In this document: positions 1-8,686 of the stretch, piece by piece
Layout of the letters: every line of letters begins with the position of its first letter
Numbering within the stretch: position 1 is the stretch's first letter
Assembly (NCBI GenBank): GCA_900109435.1
Contig: FNZT01000015.1
Coordinates: 1-64,000, forward strand
Direction of reading: 5' to 3'
Origin: Ruminococcus sp. YRD2003
Lineage (GTDB): Bacteria; Bacillota; Clostridia; Oscillospirales; Ruminococcaceae
DNA: 64,000 nucleotides
Position numbers and translations under genes: made by a program
Notes under the pieces: model-generated
Told to the model about the DNA's origin: nothing
The model's input: only the letters and a program-made list of their open reading frames with translations
Databases searched by the model: none

Positions 1-78
1 ATAACAATGGCGGAGTTTGTATCAAAAGCACTTGATGACGAGCTCCATCCCAAGACAACTATCAAGGAGGAAAAATAT

Positions 79-405
79 ATGGGAAATATGCGTACAATGG
101 CTTTTCAGGTCCCGGAGGACCTCTTTAATCAGATCAAAGACTACCTTGAGAGACACAACATGACACAGAAGCAGTTCGTCCTCGGTCTTATTCAGGATGA
201 GCTTGACCGTGATTACGAGGAACAGCAGGCAATGGCTGAAAAGCAGCAGTCCGAAAACGAGCCTGACGAAGATGAGGAAGAAGCTCTCGATGAAGACGAG
301 GACGAAGACTTGTCCGAGGATGACGATGAGGATCTCGACGAGGATGAAGAAGAATCCGAAGATATTGAAGAATCTGAGGAAGATGAGATGTCTATGGAAA
401 TGTGA
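79..405 (+). CDS. Integrative-element protein with RHH-like head and very acidic tail
   Basis: Function unknown. The first 50 or so residues (MAFQVPEDLFNQIKDYLERH, then a TQKQFV helix) resemble the short ribbon-helix-helix-like proteins of clostridial conjugative elements. The last 55 or so residues are almost all Asp and Glu. I chose the ATG at 79 because AAGGAGG at 64-70 sits eight bases before it; an in-frame ATG at 7 exists but would place that Shine-Dalgarno inside the coding sequence. The next gene, a DUF4314 protein, follows after 9 bases, a pairing I associate with such elements. The acidic tail could mimic DNA or bind a basic partner, which is speculation. Confidence 0.7.
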   Translation: MGNMRTMAFQVPEDLFNQIKDYLERHNMTQKQFVLGLIQDELDRDYEEQQAMAEKQQSENEPDEDEEEALDEDEDEDLSEDDDEDLDEDEEESEDIEESEEDEMSMEM

Positions 406-414
406 GGTGGTTGC

Positions 415-699
415 ATGAAAGGATTTCCTTCCAGAGAACAGGTTGAACGGCTGAGACAGCAGTACCCGAAAGGAACAAAGATATGCTGCGACAGCATGAA
501 CGAAGATCCCAGACCTATCCCTCCCGGTACTATCGGAGAAGTTATAGGAGTGGATGACGCCGGACAGGTCATGACGAGATGGAGCAACGGCAGTTCTCTT
601 TCTATAATCCCAGGCGTTGACAGTTTTCATGTAGTTCAGCAGGCTGAGGACGAAGAACCTGAGATAGAAGAATCTCAGGGAATGTCGATTGACTTATAA
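415..699 (+). CDS. DUF4314 domain protein
   Basis: A 94-residue protein matching the DUF4314 pattern: an FPSREQVERLRQQYPKGTKI start, a central PPGTIGEVIGVDDAGQVMTRW strand region and a late GVDSF motif. The fold is probably a small beta barrel like other proteins that carry a GTIG-VDD-G-W pattern. It is a common accessory gene of Tn916-like and related conjugative elements; its molecular role is not known. The acidic tail (EDEEPEIEES) echoes the neighbour upstream. It lies 9 bases after that gene, with a GAGGTGG ribosome site, so the two are probably one transcript. No conjugation gene is visible nearby, so this looks like the edge of an element or what remains of one. Confidence 0.85.
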   Translation: MKGFPSREQVERLRQQYPKGTKICCDSMNEDPRPIPPGTIGEVIGVDDAGQVMTRWSNGSSLSIIPGVDSFHVVQQAEDEEPEIEESQGMSIDL

Positions 700-837
700 T
701 GCCTGATATGGTATAATATAGCTCGCAGTAATATCAGAGAGTCCCACGGTAAAATGTCAATAGACAAAAAGTAGAAAAAACAGTGAGGAAACCGTATACT
801 CTGCCTAAAAAGAGACAAAAAAGGCATCTCCTACTAA

Positions 838-868
838 AGCCCGCACCGAAAAAATTTTTCGGCGGGCT
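838..868 (-). terminator. Hairpin terminator, reads on the minus strand
   Basis: AGCCCG...CGGGCT arms enclose a CCGAAAAA/TTTTTCGG inner stem. On the minus strand the hairpin runs into TTTAG and lies directly after a minus-strand reading frame that stops at 881, so it probably ended a gene that is now lost. Confidence 0.5.
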
Positions 869-880
869 GGAGTTGCCGGA

Positions 881-925
881 TTAATATTCCTCCGGCGGGA
901 TATACAGGCGGTTAGTCTTCAGCAG
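881..925 (-). pseudogene. C-terminal scrap of an unidentified minus-strand gene
   Basis: The minus-strand frame ends in TNRLYIPPEEY followed by TAA and then the hairpin at 838-868, as a real gene end would. Upstream of about 925 the DNA belongs to a plus-strand recombinase remnant, so only about a dozen codons survive. This is inference from layout; the parent gene is not identified. Confidence 0.25.
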
Positions 926-1566
926 TGTATGCTCTGACCGAGATAATGGTATGCGGCGAATGTGGCTCAGCATATAGGCGGCAGACATGGAACATACACG
1001 GAAGAAAATGTCCTGTATGGCGATGTGTGAGTAGGTTCGACAACGGTAACCGTTACTGCAAGCAATCACCGTCGATTCATGAAGATAAGCTTCATAAAGC
1101 GATACTGTCAGCAATTAATGAGTACTATGACTGCAAGGATAATATAAAGGAGCTTCTGAAAAGCAATGTGGAACAAGCAATGGCAGGGGTAAGCATGAAA
1201 GAAACAAAAGAGATCCAAAAAAGGCTTCGGGAGATCGATGATGCCAGAAATGACTACATCTCCCTTATAGCAGCCGGTACTATGGATGAAGAAGCACTGG
1301 ATGAGCAGTTCCAAAAGCTGTATACTGAGGAACAGGAACTTAATTCAAGACTGAAGGCTCTGGAAGAAAACAATAATATCGACAATAATAAGAGGTCTCG
1401 GATAACTCAGGCGCTCCAGAATATAGAAAGTAGCTCCTGTGAGTTGACAGAATACAATGATATGCTGGTCAGAAAGCTGATAGAGTGCATAAAGGTCAAC
1501 AGTAAGACTGAAATAACGATAATATTCAAAGGTGGGATAGAGGCTACAGTAGAAGTAGAGAAATAA
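916..1566 (+). pseudogene. Large serine recombinase, C-terminal remnant
   Basis: The fragment starts inside the recombinase zinc beta-ribbon (MVCGECGSAYRRQTW, then CPVWRC and a later C-x-Q finger half) and continues into the long coiled-coil helix and the terminal domain typical of large serine integrases (KEIQKRLREIDDARNDY, EEALDEQFQKLYTEEQEL). The catalytic resolvase domain and the central recombinase domain are missing. An in-frame TAG at 913-915 and a foreign minus-strand gene end sit where the rest should be. A GTG at 925 could initiate a 213-residue protein, but it could not catalyse recombination. Another recombinase piece, from the central domain, lies near 10.5-10.8 kb, so the left part of the window carries debris of one or two integrative elements. 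Confidence 0.85.
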
Positions 1567-1647
1567 TAACGCATAAGCCACTGACAGACGTATGTAATAG
1601 AAACCATATGGCTGTTGGTGGCTTTTCGATTTGTTTAGCGTTTTTTC

Positions 1648-1676
1648 TTGAAATAATAATAAATATAGTGTATAAT
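1648..1676 (+). promoter_or_regulatory. Sigma-A-like promoter for the helicase gene
   Basis: TTGAAA at 1648-1653 and TATAAT at 1671-1676 are separated by 17 bases, about 62 bases before the helicase start codon. Nothing else in the 1567-1738 gap looks functional. Confidence 0.7.
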
Positions 1677-1738
1677 GAAACAAATAGTGTATGAATCGAC
1701 CTTATATTCCTGATTTATTTCTGAGGAAGTGACTAAAT

Positions 1739-4700
1739 ATGAATAAGCAAGAAGCCTTTATAGAGATTAATAAGCTGCAAGATGAATATGTTGACGAACT
1801 AATCGGACTGATAAATAGTCCTGCGTATTCTTCTATGAAAGCTATCAACTTTACATCGCCAACAGGAACCGGCAAGACAAAAATGATGGGTAAGCTTATT
1901 GATCGCCTTCCGAAATACTACTACATTATTACAACTCTTTCAAAAGGTCAATTGAACAGACAGGTAAGAGATAATCTGATGAAAGATTGTAATAATGACA
2001 ATTTCATAGTATATGGAAGTGCAGATTATAGAATTAACAGCAGGCTTGAGGCAGATGATATATTAAATCGCATTCCCAAAGGAAATGAATGTATCTGGCT
2101 GCGGGATGAAGGACATATAAGAACAAATCGCTTTGAAGAATTGCTTGCAGATCGTTGCTACAAAGTGATAAACTTCTCGGCTACAAATACTCATAGTGAT
2201 ATTCAGTGTAATTTTACTCAGACTATGATGCTGAGAACGGTTAATCAGACAACAGGCACACCTGAACAAGCTATAAGGAAACTCATAGAGATAAAGAAAA
2301 AACATAAGAACGTTTTCAACTACAATCCATGTGCTATCTTCAGATGTGTTGGTAATGATGATAAACTTCTTGAAATCATCATTAAGCTCTGCAAAAAGAA
2401 TAATTTGAAGTATATTGATATAACTAACGAAGACTTTATTATGGCTGAACTTTGTGAAGATGATAATGAGTATGATGTTATAATTAATAAGTTCAAGCTT
2501 ATAGAAGGAATAGACATACGCAGAGCCCATGTGCTTTATATGGATAATCAACCGTCAAACAATGCTACGATTATTCAAGCAATAGGAAGATGCAGAAGAA
2601 ATGCCTTGCTGTATCGTGATGATATTGATATCCTTGCACCTGAAAATGACGAATTGTTAAAAGCTACAAGAGAGTGCTATGTTTATTATAATGTTGAGAA
2701 GATGAAAGTTGCTACAGATGAAAACGGCGAGCTTCAATATGCTTTTTGCAACTATGTATCCTGTCAGGAATTAAAAGCGGATACAACAATAGATGTAATA
2801 AATGGACAGCTTTCAAATGGACTGTATGTAATAGAATTAGAAGGAAAAACAGGCAGCTATAGTATAAAAGTTGATGAGCAAACAGGATTCAATGCTATTG
2901 AGCCAGCAACAGAATTCTACGACACAGTTATCCAAGAAGTAGATAATAACTATATTTATATCGGCGGATATCCAATAATGAAGAAACTTCATACCGAAAA
3001 AATAAAATTCTTCCCGATAAAGACTACAGAACGAAGGTATGATAGAGAAACAGACAGTTTTAGTATTGTTGATTGTGAGCCGTACTATTCTATTTGTGAA
3101 AACTATGATCAGTACAATGTGTCTTGTGATATTTCCGATAGTGCTTTAAAACTTTTTAAAACTTTGGTTGAGAAATACGATAGAGAATATGTATATTCTA
3201 AAATCGCAAATAATTGTATTGACATCCTTTACCCCAACTACACTGAGCATGATACTGAGTCTTTAAAAAAAGAAATATCAGCCTATATTTCTGAAAACAG
3301 TGATAAAACCGGATTAAAGAAATTCTGCCAGATGTTGCCGGATATTCAAAACCAAAGGATTGATGTCTTCGGCATTACATACTCAATCAATGAAATCTGT
3401 TCTGAGAAGGACCTCTTACTAATACAATCGCATTGCATTAGTAAGAAAAACTCAAAAATGTCTAATGATGATATAGTAGAGTATGTAAAGCAATCTGTAA
3501 AAGTCAGATGTGCATATTACCGATACAAATATTACTCAAGGCAGCATGTCTCTTTAGTTTTGGGGAACGAAGCTGAAATGCCGGTTTCTATGAATGAAAT
3601 GAGCGAGTACGTTTCTGCATATAAACGTAATAATCCGCGAAACGAAAATGATGCATTAAACATAATTATCTATAGTATAGACAATAAGTTTACTCAGGAT
3701 TATCCATATTTTCAATTAAAACAATGTTGCACCAGAGACGAGCTGTTGTCGATTCAATACTTATGTGTTAAATCAAAAGACAAAAATGGAGCCGCAGATT
3801 TAATGATGAATAGTCTCCATGATATTGTTAATCTAAAGAAGCACTTTTATAGTTCAAATTATGGAAAAGAAAGCGAAATAATCATCGATTTGATTTTAGA
3901 TAATAGTATACAAAGATTGTTTTCCGGAATCAATCCAGGACAATTATCATTAGAGTTAACATATCCTGAGAAGGCTATTATCAACGATGATTATATCCGC
4001 AAATATTTTGAAAGATTTGATGCGAAGCTCGATCTAATAAGTAACTCAAGAGACTATTTTATGTGCTTTGATGATGTGATGCGCTCAATTATTAATAGCA
4101 TGAACTCCACTAAAGAAAACCTGACAAATGGACAAATCTATCATTTGAAGTATTCGTTTGAGCCTTTGTTTGAAACGACATCCGATGCTGAAGGGTTCCT
4201 GATACGCAACAACTATATCAGAAGAATTAGTAAGATATCTAAGAGGGCTTTTGAAGAATTGGTTTTGTATACTCCGTATAAAAAGGTAGTGAACGATAGA
4301 GAGAGCGCCATTATCGGAGTGGATCTAATGAAACAAATCAGCCTGGATAATACTACGATATGGATTGAATCTTCAAATGTTAGTTCGAAGATTGAAAGCT
4401 ACAACAAGTTCAATTCTTTTCTGACTACAAGGTATAAACGAGAGTTAGAACAAGCCAAATACCAGTGCTTCAAAGGAAAAAATAATTTTGCCCTTGATAA
4501 AAAGTGTAACTCTATTGTAGGATATTGCGTTGAGTATTATTCCAAGTATTTAGTATATGGCGAATCGTATCTAGGTCATTTTATAAAACAGGCACAAGAA
4601 GAAGCGGGCTCCGAAACTATAAATGACTGTATAATTATCAGAGCTTGTATGCTCAAGTACAAGGAATTGATGATTCGAAGCTATGGAAAAGCCGTATCTA

Positions 4701-5065
4701 AGCTGATCAATGTAATATCCGCACAGCAAATCGTCCAGGAAAAGTACAGCTACTTCGTGAAACTGGTTGTTGAACTTGGCTCCAGAACTGCAAGTTTTGT
4801 AAAGAAAGAATTGTATAATAATGTTAAACCAGTTAATAATTATGATCCTGATTTATCTATAGAACACATCTCTGGATTGGCAGACTACATAACTGCAGAT
4901 ACAATATTAGATGTCAAAGTTCGTAATTATATCGATGAGAAATGCGTTCGCCAGGTTCTTGCTTATCATTACCTATCAACCAAACGCTCAGATTTAAATA
5001 TAAAAAGAGTAATTGTATATGATGCAACAAGCGATAGAGCTGTTGAAGTCAATATACAGCAATAA
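1739..5065 (+). CDS. Large superfamily 2 helicase with C-terminal PD-(D/E)XK-like nuclease domain
   Basis: A 1108-residue protein. The N-terminal third is a superfamily 2 helicase: Walker A SPTGTGKT (40-48), DEGH box (123-126), FSATN (motif III, 146-150) and QAIGRCRRN (motif VI, 279-287). About 650 residues of unrecognised, probably helical sequence follow. Near the C-terminus GLAD (D1049), LDVK (D1058, K1060) and Q1072-x3-Y1076 fit a PD-(D/E)XK nuclease core. Such helicase-nuclease architecture is common in phage-defence enzymes. The gene stands alone behind its own promoter, is clearly more AT-rich than the genes further right, and is flanked by recombinase debris, all suggesting horizontal transfer. 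Start supported by GAGGAAGTG upstream. Assignment of the nuclease domain is from motif spacing only; alternatives are an ICE-borne repair or restriction-like protein. Confidence 0.75.
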   Translation: MNKQEAFIEINKLQDEYVDELIGLINSPAYSSMKAINFTSPTGTGKTKMMGKLIDRLPKYYYIITTLSKGQLNRQVRDNLMKDCNNDNFIVYGSADYRINSRLEADDILNRIPKGNECIWLRDEGHIRTNRFEELLADRCYKVINFSATNTHSDIQCNFTQTMMLRTVNQTTGTPEQAIRKLIEIKKKHKNVFNYNPCAIFRCVGNDDKLLEIIIKLCKKNNLKYIDITNEDFIMAELCEDDNEYDVIINKFKLIEGIDIRRAHVLYMDNQPSNNATIIQAIGRCRRNALLYRDDIDILAPENDELLKATRECYVYYNVEKMKVATDENGELQYAFCNYVSCQELKADTTIDVINGQLSNGLYVIELEGKTGSYSIKVDEQTGFNAIEPATEFYDTVIQEVDNNYIYIGGYPIMKKLHTEKIKFFPIKTTERRYDRETDSFSIVDCEPYYSICENYDQYNVSCDISDSALKLFKTLVEKYDREYVYSKIANNCIDILYPNYTEHDTESLKKEISAYISENSDKTGLKKFCQMLPDIQNQRIDVFGITYSINEICSEKDLLLIQSHCISKKNSKMSNDDIVEYVKQSVKVRCAYYRYKYYSRQHVSLVLGNEAEMPVSMNEMSEYVSAYKRNNPRNENDALNIIIYSIDNKFTQDYPYFQLKQCCTRDELLSIQYLCVKSKDKNGAADLMMNSLHDIVNLKKHFYSSNYGKESEIIIDLILDNSIQRLFSGINPGQLSLELTYPEKAIINDDYIRKYFERFDAKLDLISNSRDYFMCFDDVMRSIINSMNSTKENLTNGQIYHLKYSFEPLFETTSDAEGFLIRNNYIRRISKISKRAFEELVLYTPYKKVVNDRESAIIGVDLMKQISLDNTTIWIESSNVSSKIESYNKFNSFLTTRYKRELEQAKYQCFKGKNNFALDKKCNSIVGYCVEYYSKYLVYGESYLGHFIKQAQEEAGSETINDCIIIRACMLKYKELMIRSYGKAVSKLINVISAQQIVQEKYSYFVKLVVELGSRTASFVKKELYNNVKPVNNYDPDLSIEHISGLADYITADTILDVKVRNYIDEKCVRQVLAYHYLSTKRSDLNIKRVIVYDATSDRAVEVNIQQ

Positions 5066-5128
5066 GAAGTATTATATGAAATGCATAGTTCCTTCAGTAC
5101 TTAAGTATGATTGAGGTGTATAGAAGAA

Positions 5129-5156
5129 GCTCCATGTATCGTAAGATGCATGGAGC
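5129..5156 (+). terminator. Hairpin after the helicase gene (first part of the duplicated cassette)
   Basis: GCTCCATG/CATGGAGC arms extend through a G-T pair and ATC/GAT to a 12-bp stem with a GTAA loop. No T run follows, so termination may be weak. A related hairpin lies at 48539-48565, also just upstream of a promoter and non-coding RNA. Confidence 0.55.
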
Positions 5157-5208
5157 AAGTATACATATTTGTTAACTGAAAAATATTTCTATGAATATTG
5201 TTTTTCTC

Positions 5209-5237
5209 TTGACAAAAACAATATAATATGCTATACT
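5209..5237 (+). promoter_or_regulatory. Strong promoter of non-coding RNA copy 1
   Basis: TTGACA at 5209-5214 and TATACT at 5232-5237 with a 17-base spacer. No open reading frame follows before the terminator at 5380-5401. Confidence 0.7.
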
Positions 5238-5243
5238 ATATAC

Positions 5244-5401
5244 AAGAAAAGAATAGCGCGCAGGCGCTTTAAAAAATGGTGATATTAAAATCTGCGGAAA
5301 ATTGCGGAAAATCGAATGTCATCAATTTTGTTATGCCCTGCCATATCGTCATGACTAAATGTATGACAATGCAGAAATAGCCCGAAATATCGGGCTTTTT
5401 T
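5244..5401 (+). ncRNA. Candidate structured non-coding RNA, copy 1
   Basis: A strong promoter and a perfect intrinsic terminator (GCCCGA-AATA-TCGGGC plus seven T, 5380-5401) bracket about 160 bases with no plausible reading frame. Inside are a short repeated TGCGGAAAAT unit, the conserved core from 5314 to 5337 (CATCAATTTTGTTATGCC), and a bulged hairpin (CTGC-CAT...GTCAT / ATGAC...ATG-CAG, about 5338-5373). A second copy at 48.6-48.9 kb shares the promoter, core and terminator but has a different, larger middle. Conservation of the ends with a variable middle argues for an RNA gene rather than chance. Family unknown. Confidence 0.6.
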
Positions 5402-5449
5402 GCTACCCGAATTTCAGAAAAGTTATTGAAAAAATGAGGGATGACATTG

Positions 5450-5484
5450 GGGGGTTTTAAGGCTTTTTAGGGAGTTGAACCCCC
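5450..5484. other. GGGGGTT/AACCCCC inverted repeat in a gene-free stretch
   Basis: Perfect 7-bp arms at 5450-5456 and 5478-5484 with a 21-base loop. It lies in the 5402-5825 stretch, which holds no convincing gene, only this hairpin, the terminator-like hairpin at 5568-5626 and a tract (about 5640-5680) resembling sequence downstream of RNA copy 2 near 48.9 kb. Confidence 0.35.
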
Positions 5485-5567
5485 ACAAAGGTAGTTTTGG
5501 AGCTCTTCAAAGGTCGATATACCAGCTAATCTCAGATTTTTCAGCTAAAAATAGTACACAAAGTTTC

Positions 5568-5626
5568 GGACTCGGTTTTAGTGGTTTTCACGAAATGTGA
5601 AAACGCTGGAATCGAGTCCTTTTTTA
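5568..5626 (+). terminator. Compound intrinsic terminator without an obvious gene upstream
   Basis: Outer arms GGACTCG (5568-5574) and CGAGTCC (5613-5619), inner perfect arms GTTTTCAC (5584-5591) and GTGAAAAC (5597-5604), then TTTTTTATTTT. It is a good terminator or small RNA end, but the DNA before it has no recognisable gene, so another short RNA may end here. Confidence 0.5.
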
Positions 5627-5825
5627 TTTTCCTCCAAAAACAAATGATAGAAGGTCTACCAGTGATTTGTGAGCCTTTTTCGACGGCATCGGCAGCAGGT
5701 CGAGAAACTACACCAACGATGACAGTAAAAGGCACTGTGAACGATTTGTGAGCCTCCTGTGGCAGATACATAGAAAGCAGATCACGCCTGCTGTCTATGG
5801 AATAATAATGTCAGGAGGAAAAGAT

Positions 5826-6107
5826 ATGAATAACTACTTTATGAGCGGTAAGCTCATGCATAAGGCTTCCGACCACAACACCAAACGCTGTGAGGTTGAG
5901 AAATGGGTATTCCTGCCTCACTCAGACTTTGAAAGGCTGAAAGCAAACCCATATCAGGAGCATGAAGCGATAACTGCTGCCAGAGACCTTATGTACGAAG
6001 ACAAGAATGCCTACCATTGCATAATGCTGCTTGATGAGTACGGCGAAGACGGACTGCTCATCGAAGCTGAAGGATTTGATTATCTGTACTTTCGGACAGT
6101 TCCTTGA
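5826..6107 (+). CDS. Conserved element-associated small protein, probably truncated at the C-terminus
   Basis: Ninety-three residues starting MNNYFMSGKLMHKASDHNTK, with a central VFLPHSDFERLK stretch and a late NAYHCIMLLDEYGEDGLLIEAEG motif. I recognise it as a family common in clostridial conjugative elements, but no function is known to me. ATG at 5826 is preceded by AGGAGG (5813-5818), so an upstream in-frame start at 5748 is rejected. The 3' end overlaps, tail to tail, the Bce permease gene on the other strand, and the last ten or so codons are the antisense of that permease. I infer that a recombination junction near 6080-6090 cut off the natural end of both genes. Confidence 0.65.
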   Translation: MNNYFMSGKLMHKASDHNTKRCEVEKWVFLPHSDFERLKANPYQEHEAITAARDLMYEDKNAYHCIMLLDEYGEDGLLIEAEGFDYLYFRTVP

Positions 6108-7839
6108 GGGCGAGGATCGCACCACAGGCGATCAGAAATACAAGTCCGATATACAAACCTAAGAAGGTCACGATCGCACCAAGACCGACGGCACTTTCAT
6201 AGATCTCCTTCTTGGTGTTAATGGAACCAATGAAATCCTCATCCGGATGCTCCTTTTCCCATTTCTCAACAGCCTGATGAAATCTTGTGCGCATTTCTGC
6301 TTCAACAGAAATCACTTCCTCATCGGTATCGGCAGTGTAATTGCCAGCCAGATATTCCATATACCTGTAGTTCGGGTCGATCATATCATCCGGCACAACA
6401 AATATGCCGAAATTCAAAGCCTGCGCTCCGATCATGATATAACCGTCCTGACACCTGTCATAACGTGCGTGCAGTGTTTTGCCGAAAATCGTCATATCCG
6501 GACTGTTTGCAAGTGCCTTATCAAACAATTGTCGCTGGTTGTTGAAATTGCAAAGAAGTACATATTCTCCGTCATCCAGTGCAATCGTATCTTTTCCATA
6601 GAGTTGGCAGAGCGCATTATAATCGCTGATCCTGATAATTTCCTGCCATGCATTGCCTTTCAGCATGGGATCCTGTTCCAATGCCTGATTTAATATATCC
6701 CCCATTACACTGCTCAGTGTAAAAGACGGGTCTGCATAGGTGATAAAATGCACATACTCCCGGAATCCGTCAGTAAGCGACAGATCCGCTGCGGCATACA
6801 GGTTGGAAAGTGCATAATCACCGTTCTCACTGTCGCACTCCATGGTGACGATCTCACAGTCAGCGGTGCAGTATTCTTTCAGGTTACTGTTGAGAGAATT
6901 GCGAATGGAAAATGCGGATGCCAGTGTACAGATCGTAACGAATAACATCAGGCAGATAATGGTCATAGACAATACCATTGTGTTGATCTTACTGCTTATC
7001 TGGCGAAACGTAAACGCATTCAGACTGCGGTAAAACAAGTTCTTCATGCTCATTACGATGCGCAGGAGCATTCCGGATACCGACCAGAAGATGAAAAATG
7101 TTGCAGCACATCCCAGTACAATGCAGAGTGTGAACCTCGCCTGGTCTAACTGTACTAAGTGCCAGCCAACCTGAATATAGGCATATGTCAGTGCTGCTGC
7201 GGAAACCAGAAAAATCAGAACACATAGCACAGGGTTTTTCAGCTTGATCTTTTCGGTTTTCTTACCGGACTGCAACAGGTCAATCAGCTTCATGCGAGTG
7301 ATGACGGCACTGTTGAACAGCATTACCACAAGATACATCACTGCAAAATATACAACAGTCTTGACGATTGCTTCGCTTGAAATGGTGAATTGATAGGCAG
7401 TCATGTCTACTTCAAACAAACTCGCAGTCAATGCACTCATAAGTTGTGAAAGTCCGATACCGATCAACAATCCGACAAACAGGGAACCAATGCCAATGAG
7501 AATGGTTTCTGTCAGAAGAATAGCAGATATTTTACTCTTGCTCATTCCAAGTGTCATGTACAGAGCAAATTCCTTGTTGCGTCGTTTCATCAGAAAACGG
7601 CTTGCATATACAATGAGCAGACCAAGCACACACGCTACAAAAATACTGACACCCGAAAGCAGCGATTCCAGCAGTCGGATGATCTCATACTGGCTTTCGG
7701 AAAGTTTCAGCATTGCCGCCTGACCACCAATCGCATTAAACACATAGAACACCGAAACGCCGATGATCAGCGTAAAAAAATAGATCGCATAGTTACGCAG
7801 ACTTTTGCGGATATTACTGAGGGAGAGCTTAAAGAGCAT
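6058..7839 (-). CDS. Bce-type ABC transporter permease, C-terminally truncated
   Basis: FtsX/BceB-family permease of antimicrobial-peptide resistance modules. Visible are the N-terminal membrane segment (YAIYFFTLIIGVSVFYVFNA), more segments up to about residue 290, the large extracytoplasmic domain (about 300-520) that senses peptide, and the start of the last membrane bundle (IVTFLGLYIGLVFLIACGA). Family members are usually about 640-680 residues; this one ends at 593, just after LKELSESTDN, where homologues go on to at least two more membrane helices. The remaining codons are antisense to the gene at 5826-6107. It is therefore probably non-functional. It overlaps the ATPase gene by 11 bases and has a GGGAGGTGA ribosome site. 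Confidence 0.85.
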   Translation of the reverse strand: MLFKLSLSNIRKSLRNYAIYFFTLIIGVSVFYVFNAIGGQAAMLKLSESQYEIIRLLESLLSGVSIFVACVLGLLIVYASRFLMKRRNKEFALYMTLGMSKSKISAILLTETILIGIGSLFVGLLIGIGLSQLMSALTASLFEVDMTAYQFTISSEAIVKTVVYFAVMYLVVMLFNSAVITRMKLIDLLQSGKKTEKIKLKNPVLCVLIFLVSAAALTYAYIQVGWHLVQLDQARFTLCIVLGCAATFFIFWSVSGMLLRIVMSMKNLFYRSLNAFTFRQISSKINTMVLSMTIICLMLFVTICTLASAFSIRNSLNSNLKEYCTADCEIVTMECDSENGDYALSNLYAAADLSLTDGFREYVHFITYADPSFTLSSVMGDILNQALEQDPMLKGNAWQEIIRISDYNALCQLYGKDTIALDDGEYVLLCNFNNQRQLFDKALANSPDMTIFGKTLHARYDRCQDGYIMIGAQALNFGIFVVPDDMIDPNYRYMEYLAGNYTADTDEEVISVEAEMRTRFHQAVEKWEKEHPDEDFIGSINTKKEIYESAVGLGAIVTFLGLYIGLVFLIACGAILALKELSESTDNQILQLR

Positions 7840-8593
7840 CGCTCACGTCACCTCCCAGAAGCGTCACCACGTCAATGATCTTGTCGAAAAACTGCTTGCG
7901 GCTGTCTGTTCCACGGCCGATCTCGTGGAAGATCCTGCCGTCCTTGATGAAGATGACACGTCCCGCATAGCTTGCGGTGAAGCTGTCATGCGTGACCATC
8001 ATAATGGTCGCACCGCATTCCTGATTCAGATAGCGGAAGCGTTCCAGCAGCATTTTCGCCGCCTTGGAATCGAGCGCACCTGTCGGCTCGTCTGCAAGCA
8101 CAAGCTTCGGGTTTGTAACGATGGCACGAGCCGAAGCGACACGCTGTTTCTGACCGCCGGACATCTGATAGGGATACTTCTGCAAGACCTCCGTGATGCC
8201 GAGCTGCTCGGCTACATTTCGGACTGCCGTGTCGATCTCACCGGCAGACTTTTTCTGTATGGAGAGTGCCAGCGCAATATTCTCGTAGGCGGTCAGCGTA
8301 TCCAGCAGGTTGAAGTCCTGAAAAATGAAACCCAGCTTTTCACGCCGGAATTTGTTCAAAGCCTTGCCTTTGAGAGCAGTAATGTCCGTGTTTTCGAGGA
8401 AGATATGCCCTGCGGTCACACAATCAATGGTGGAGATGCAGTTGAGCAAGGTGGTCTTTCCGCTGCCCGAAGCACCCATAATGGCAACAAATTCGCCCCT
8501 ATCCACCGAAAAAGAAATATCATCAATGGCTTTCGTCAGGCTCGACTTGTTCCCGTAATATTTTTCAATTTGCTGTATGTTCAGAAGTTCCAT
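7829..8593 (-). CDS. Bce-type ABC transporter ATPase
   Basis: ATP-binding subunit that pairs with the downstream permease to protect lipid II cycle intermediates from peptide antibiotics and to activate the cognate histidine kinase. Walker A GASGSGKTT, Q-loop FIFQDFNLL, signature SGGQKQR and Walker B LVLADEPTGALDS are all intact. The start at 8593 (MELLNIQQIEKYYG) has AAGGAGC upstream; an earlier in-frame ATG would lack one. A perfect BceR-like operator lies 70 bases upstream, so the ATPase-permease pair probably has its own regulated promoter. The subunit looks sound, but its permease partner is truncated. Confidence 0.92.
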   Translation of the reverse strand: MELLNIQQIEKYYGNKSSLTKAIDDISFSVDRGEFVAIMGASGSGKTTLLNCISTIDCVTAGHIFLENTDITALKGKALNKFRREKLGFIFQDFNLLDTLTAYENIALALSIQKKSAGEIDTAVRNVAEQLGITEVLQKYPYQMSGGQKQRVASARAIVTNPKLVLADEPTGALDSKAAKMLLERFRYLNQECGATIMMVTHDSFTASYAGRVIFIKDGRIFHEIGRGTDSRKQFFDKIIDVVTLLGGDVSDAL

Positions 8594-8662
8594 GTTAACA
8601 GCTCCTTTCTGTATTCTATCATACAGCATTTTTTCGTTTCTGTCGCTGTTTTAATCTTACAG

Positions 8663-8684
8663 GACATTACAATTTTGTAATGTC
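8663..8684 (-). promoter_or_regulatory. BceR-like operator upstream of the ABC genes
   Basis: A perfect palindrome, GACATTACAA-TT-TTGTAATGTC, containing TTACA-ATTT-TGTAA. This fits the TNACA-N4-TGTAA consensus published for BceR-like response regulators. It lies between the kinase gene and the ATPase gene, where such sites normally drive transporter expression. Confidence 0.8.
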
Positions 8685-8686
8685 AC

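Noticed and set aside
213..587. Ser-rich minus-strand frame opposite the acidic tail
   Set aside because: It is the antisense image of the Asp/Glu repeat codons of the plus-strand gene.
5460..5495. tRNA T-arm-like tract (GGGAGTTGAACCCCCAC), possibly an attachment site
   Set aside because: No acceptor, D or anticodon arm can be placed around it on either strand; better explained by the inverted repeat at 5450-5484.
5541..5771. 76-residue minus-strand frame
   Set aside because: It covers the compound terminator hairpin and has no ribosome site or recognisable motif.
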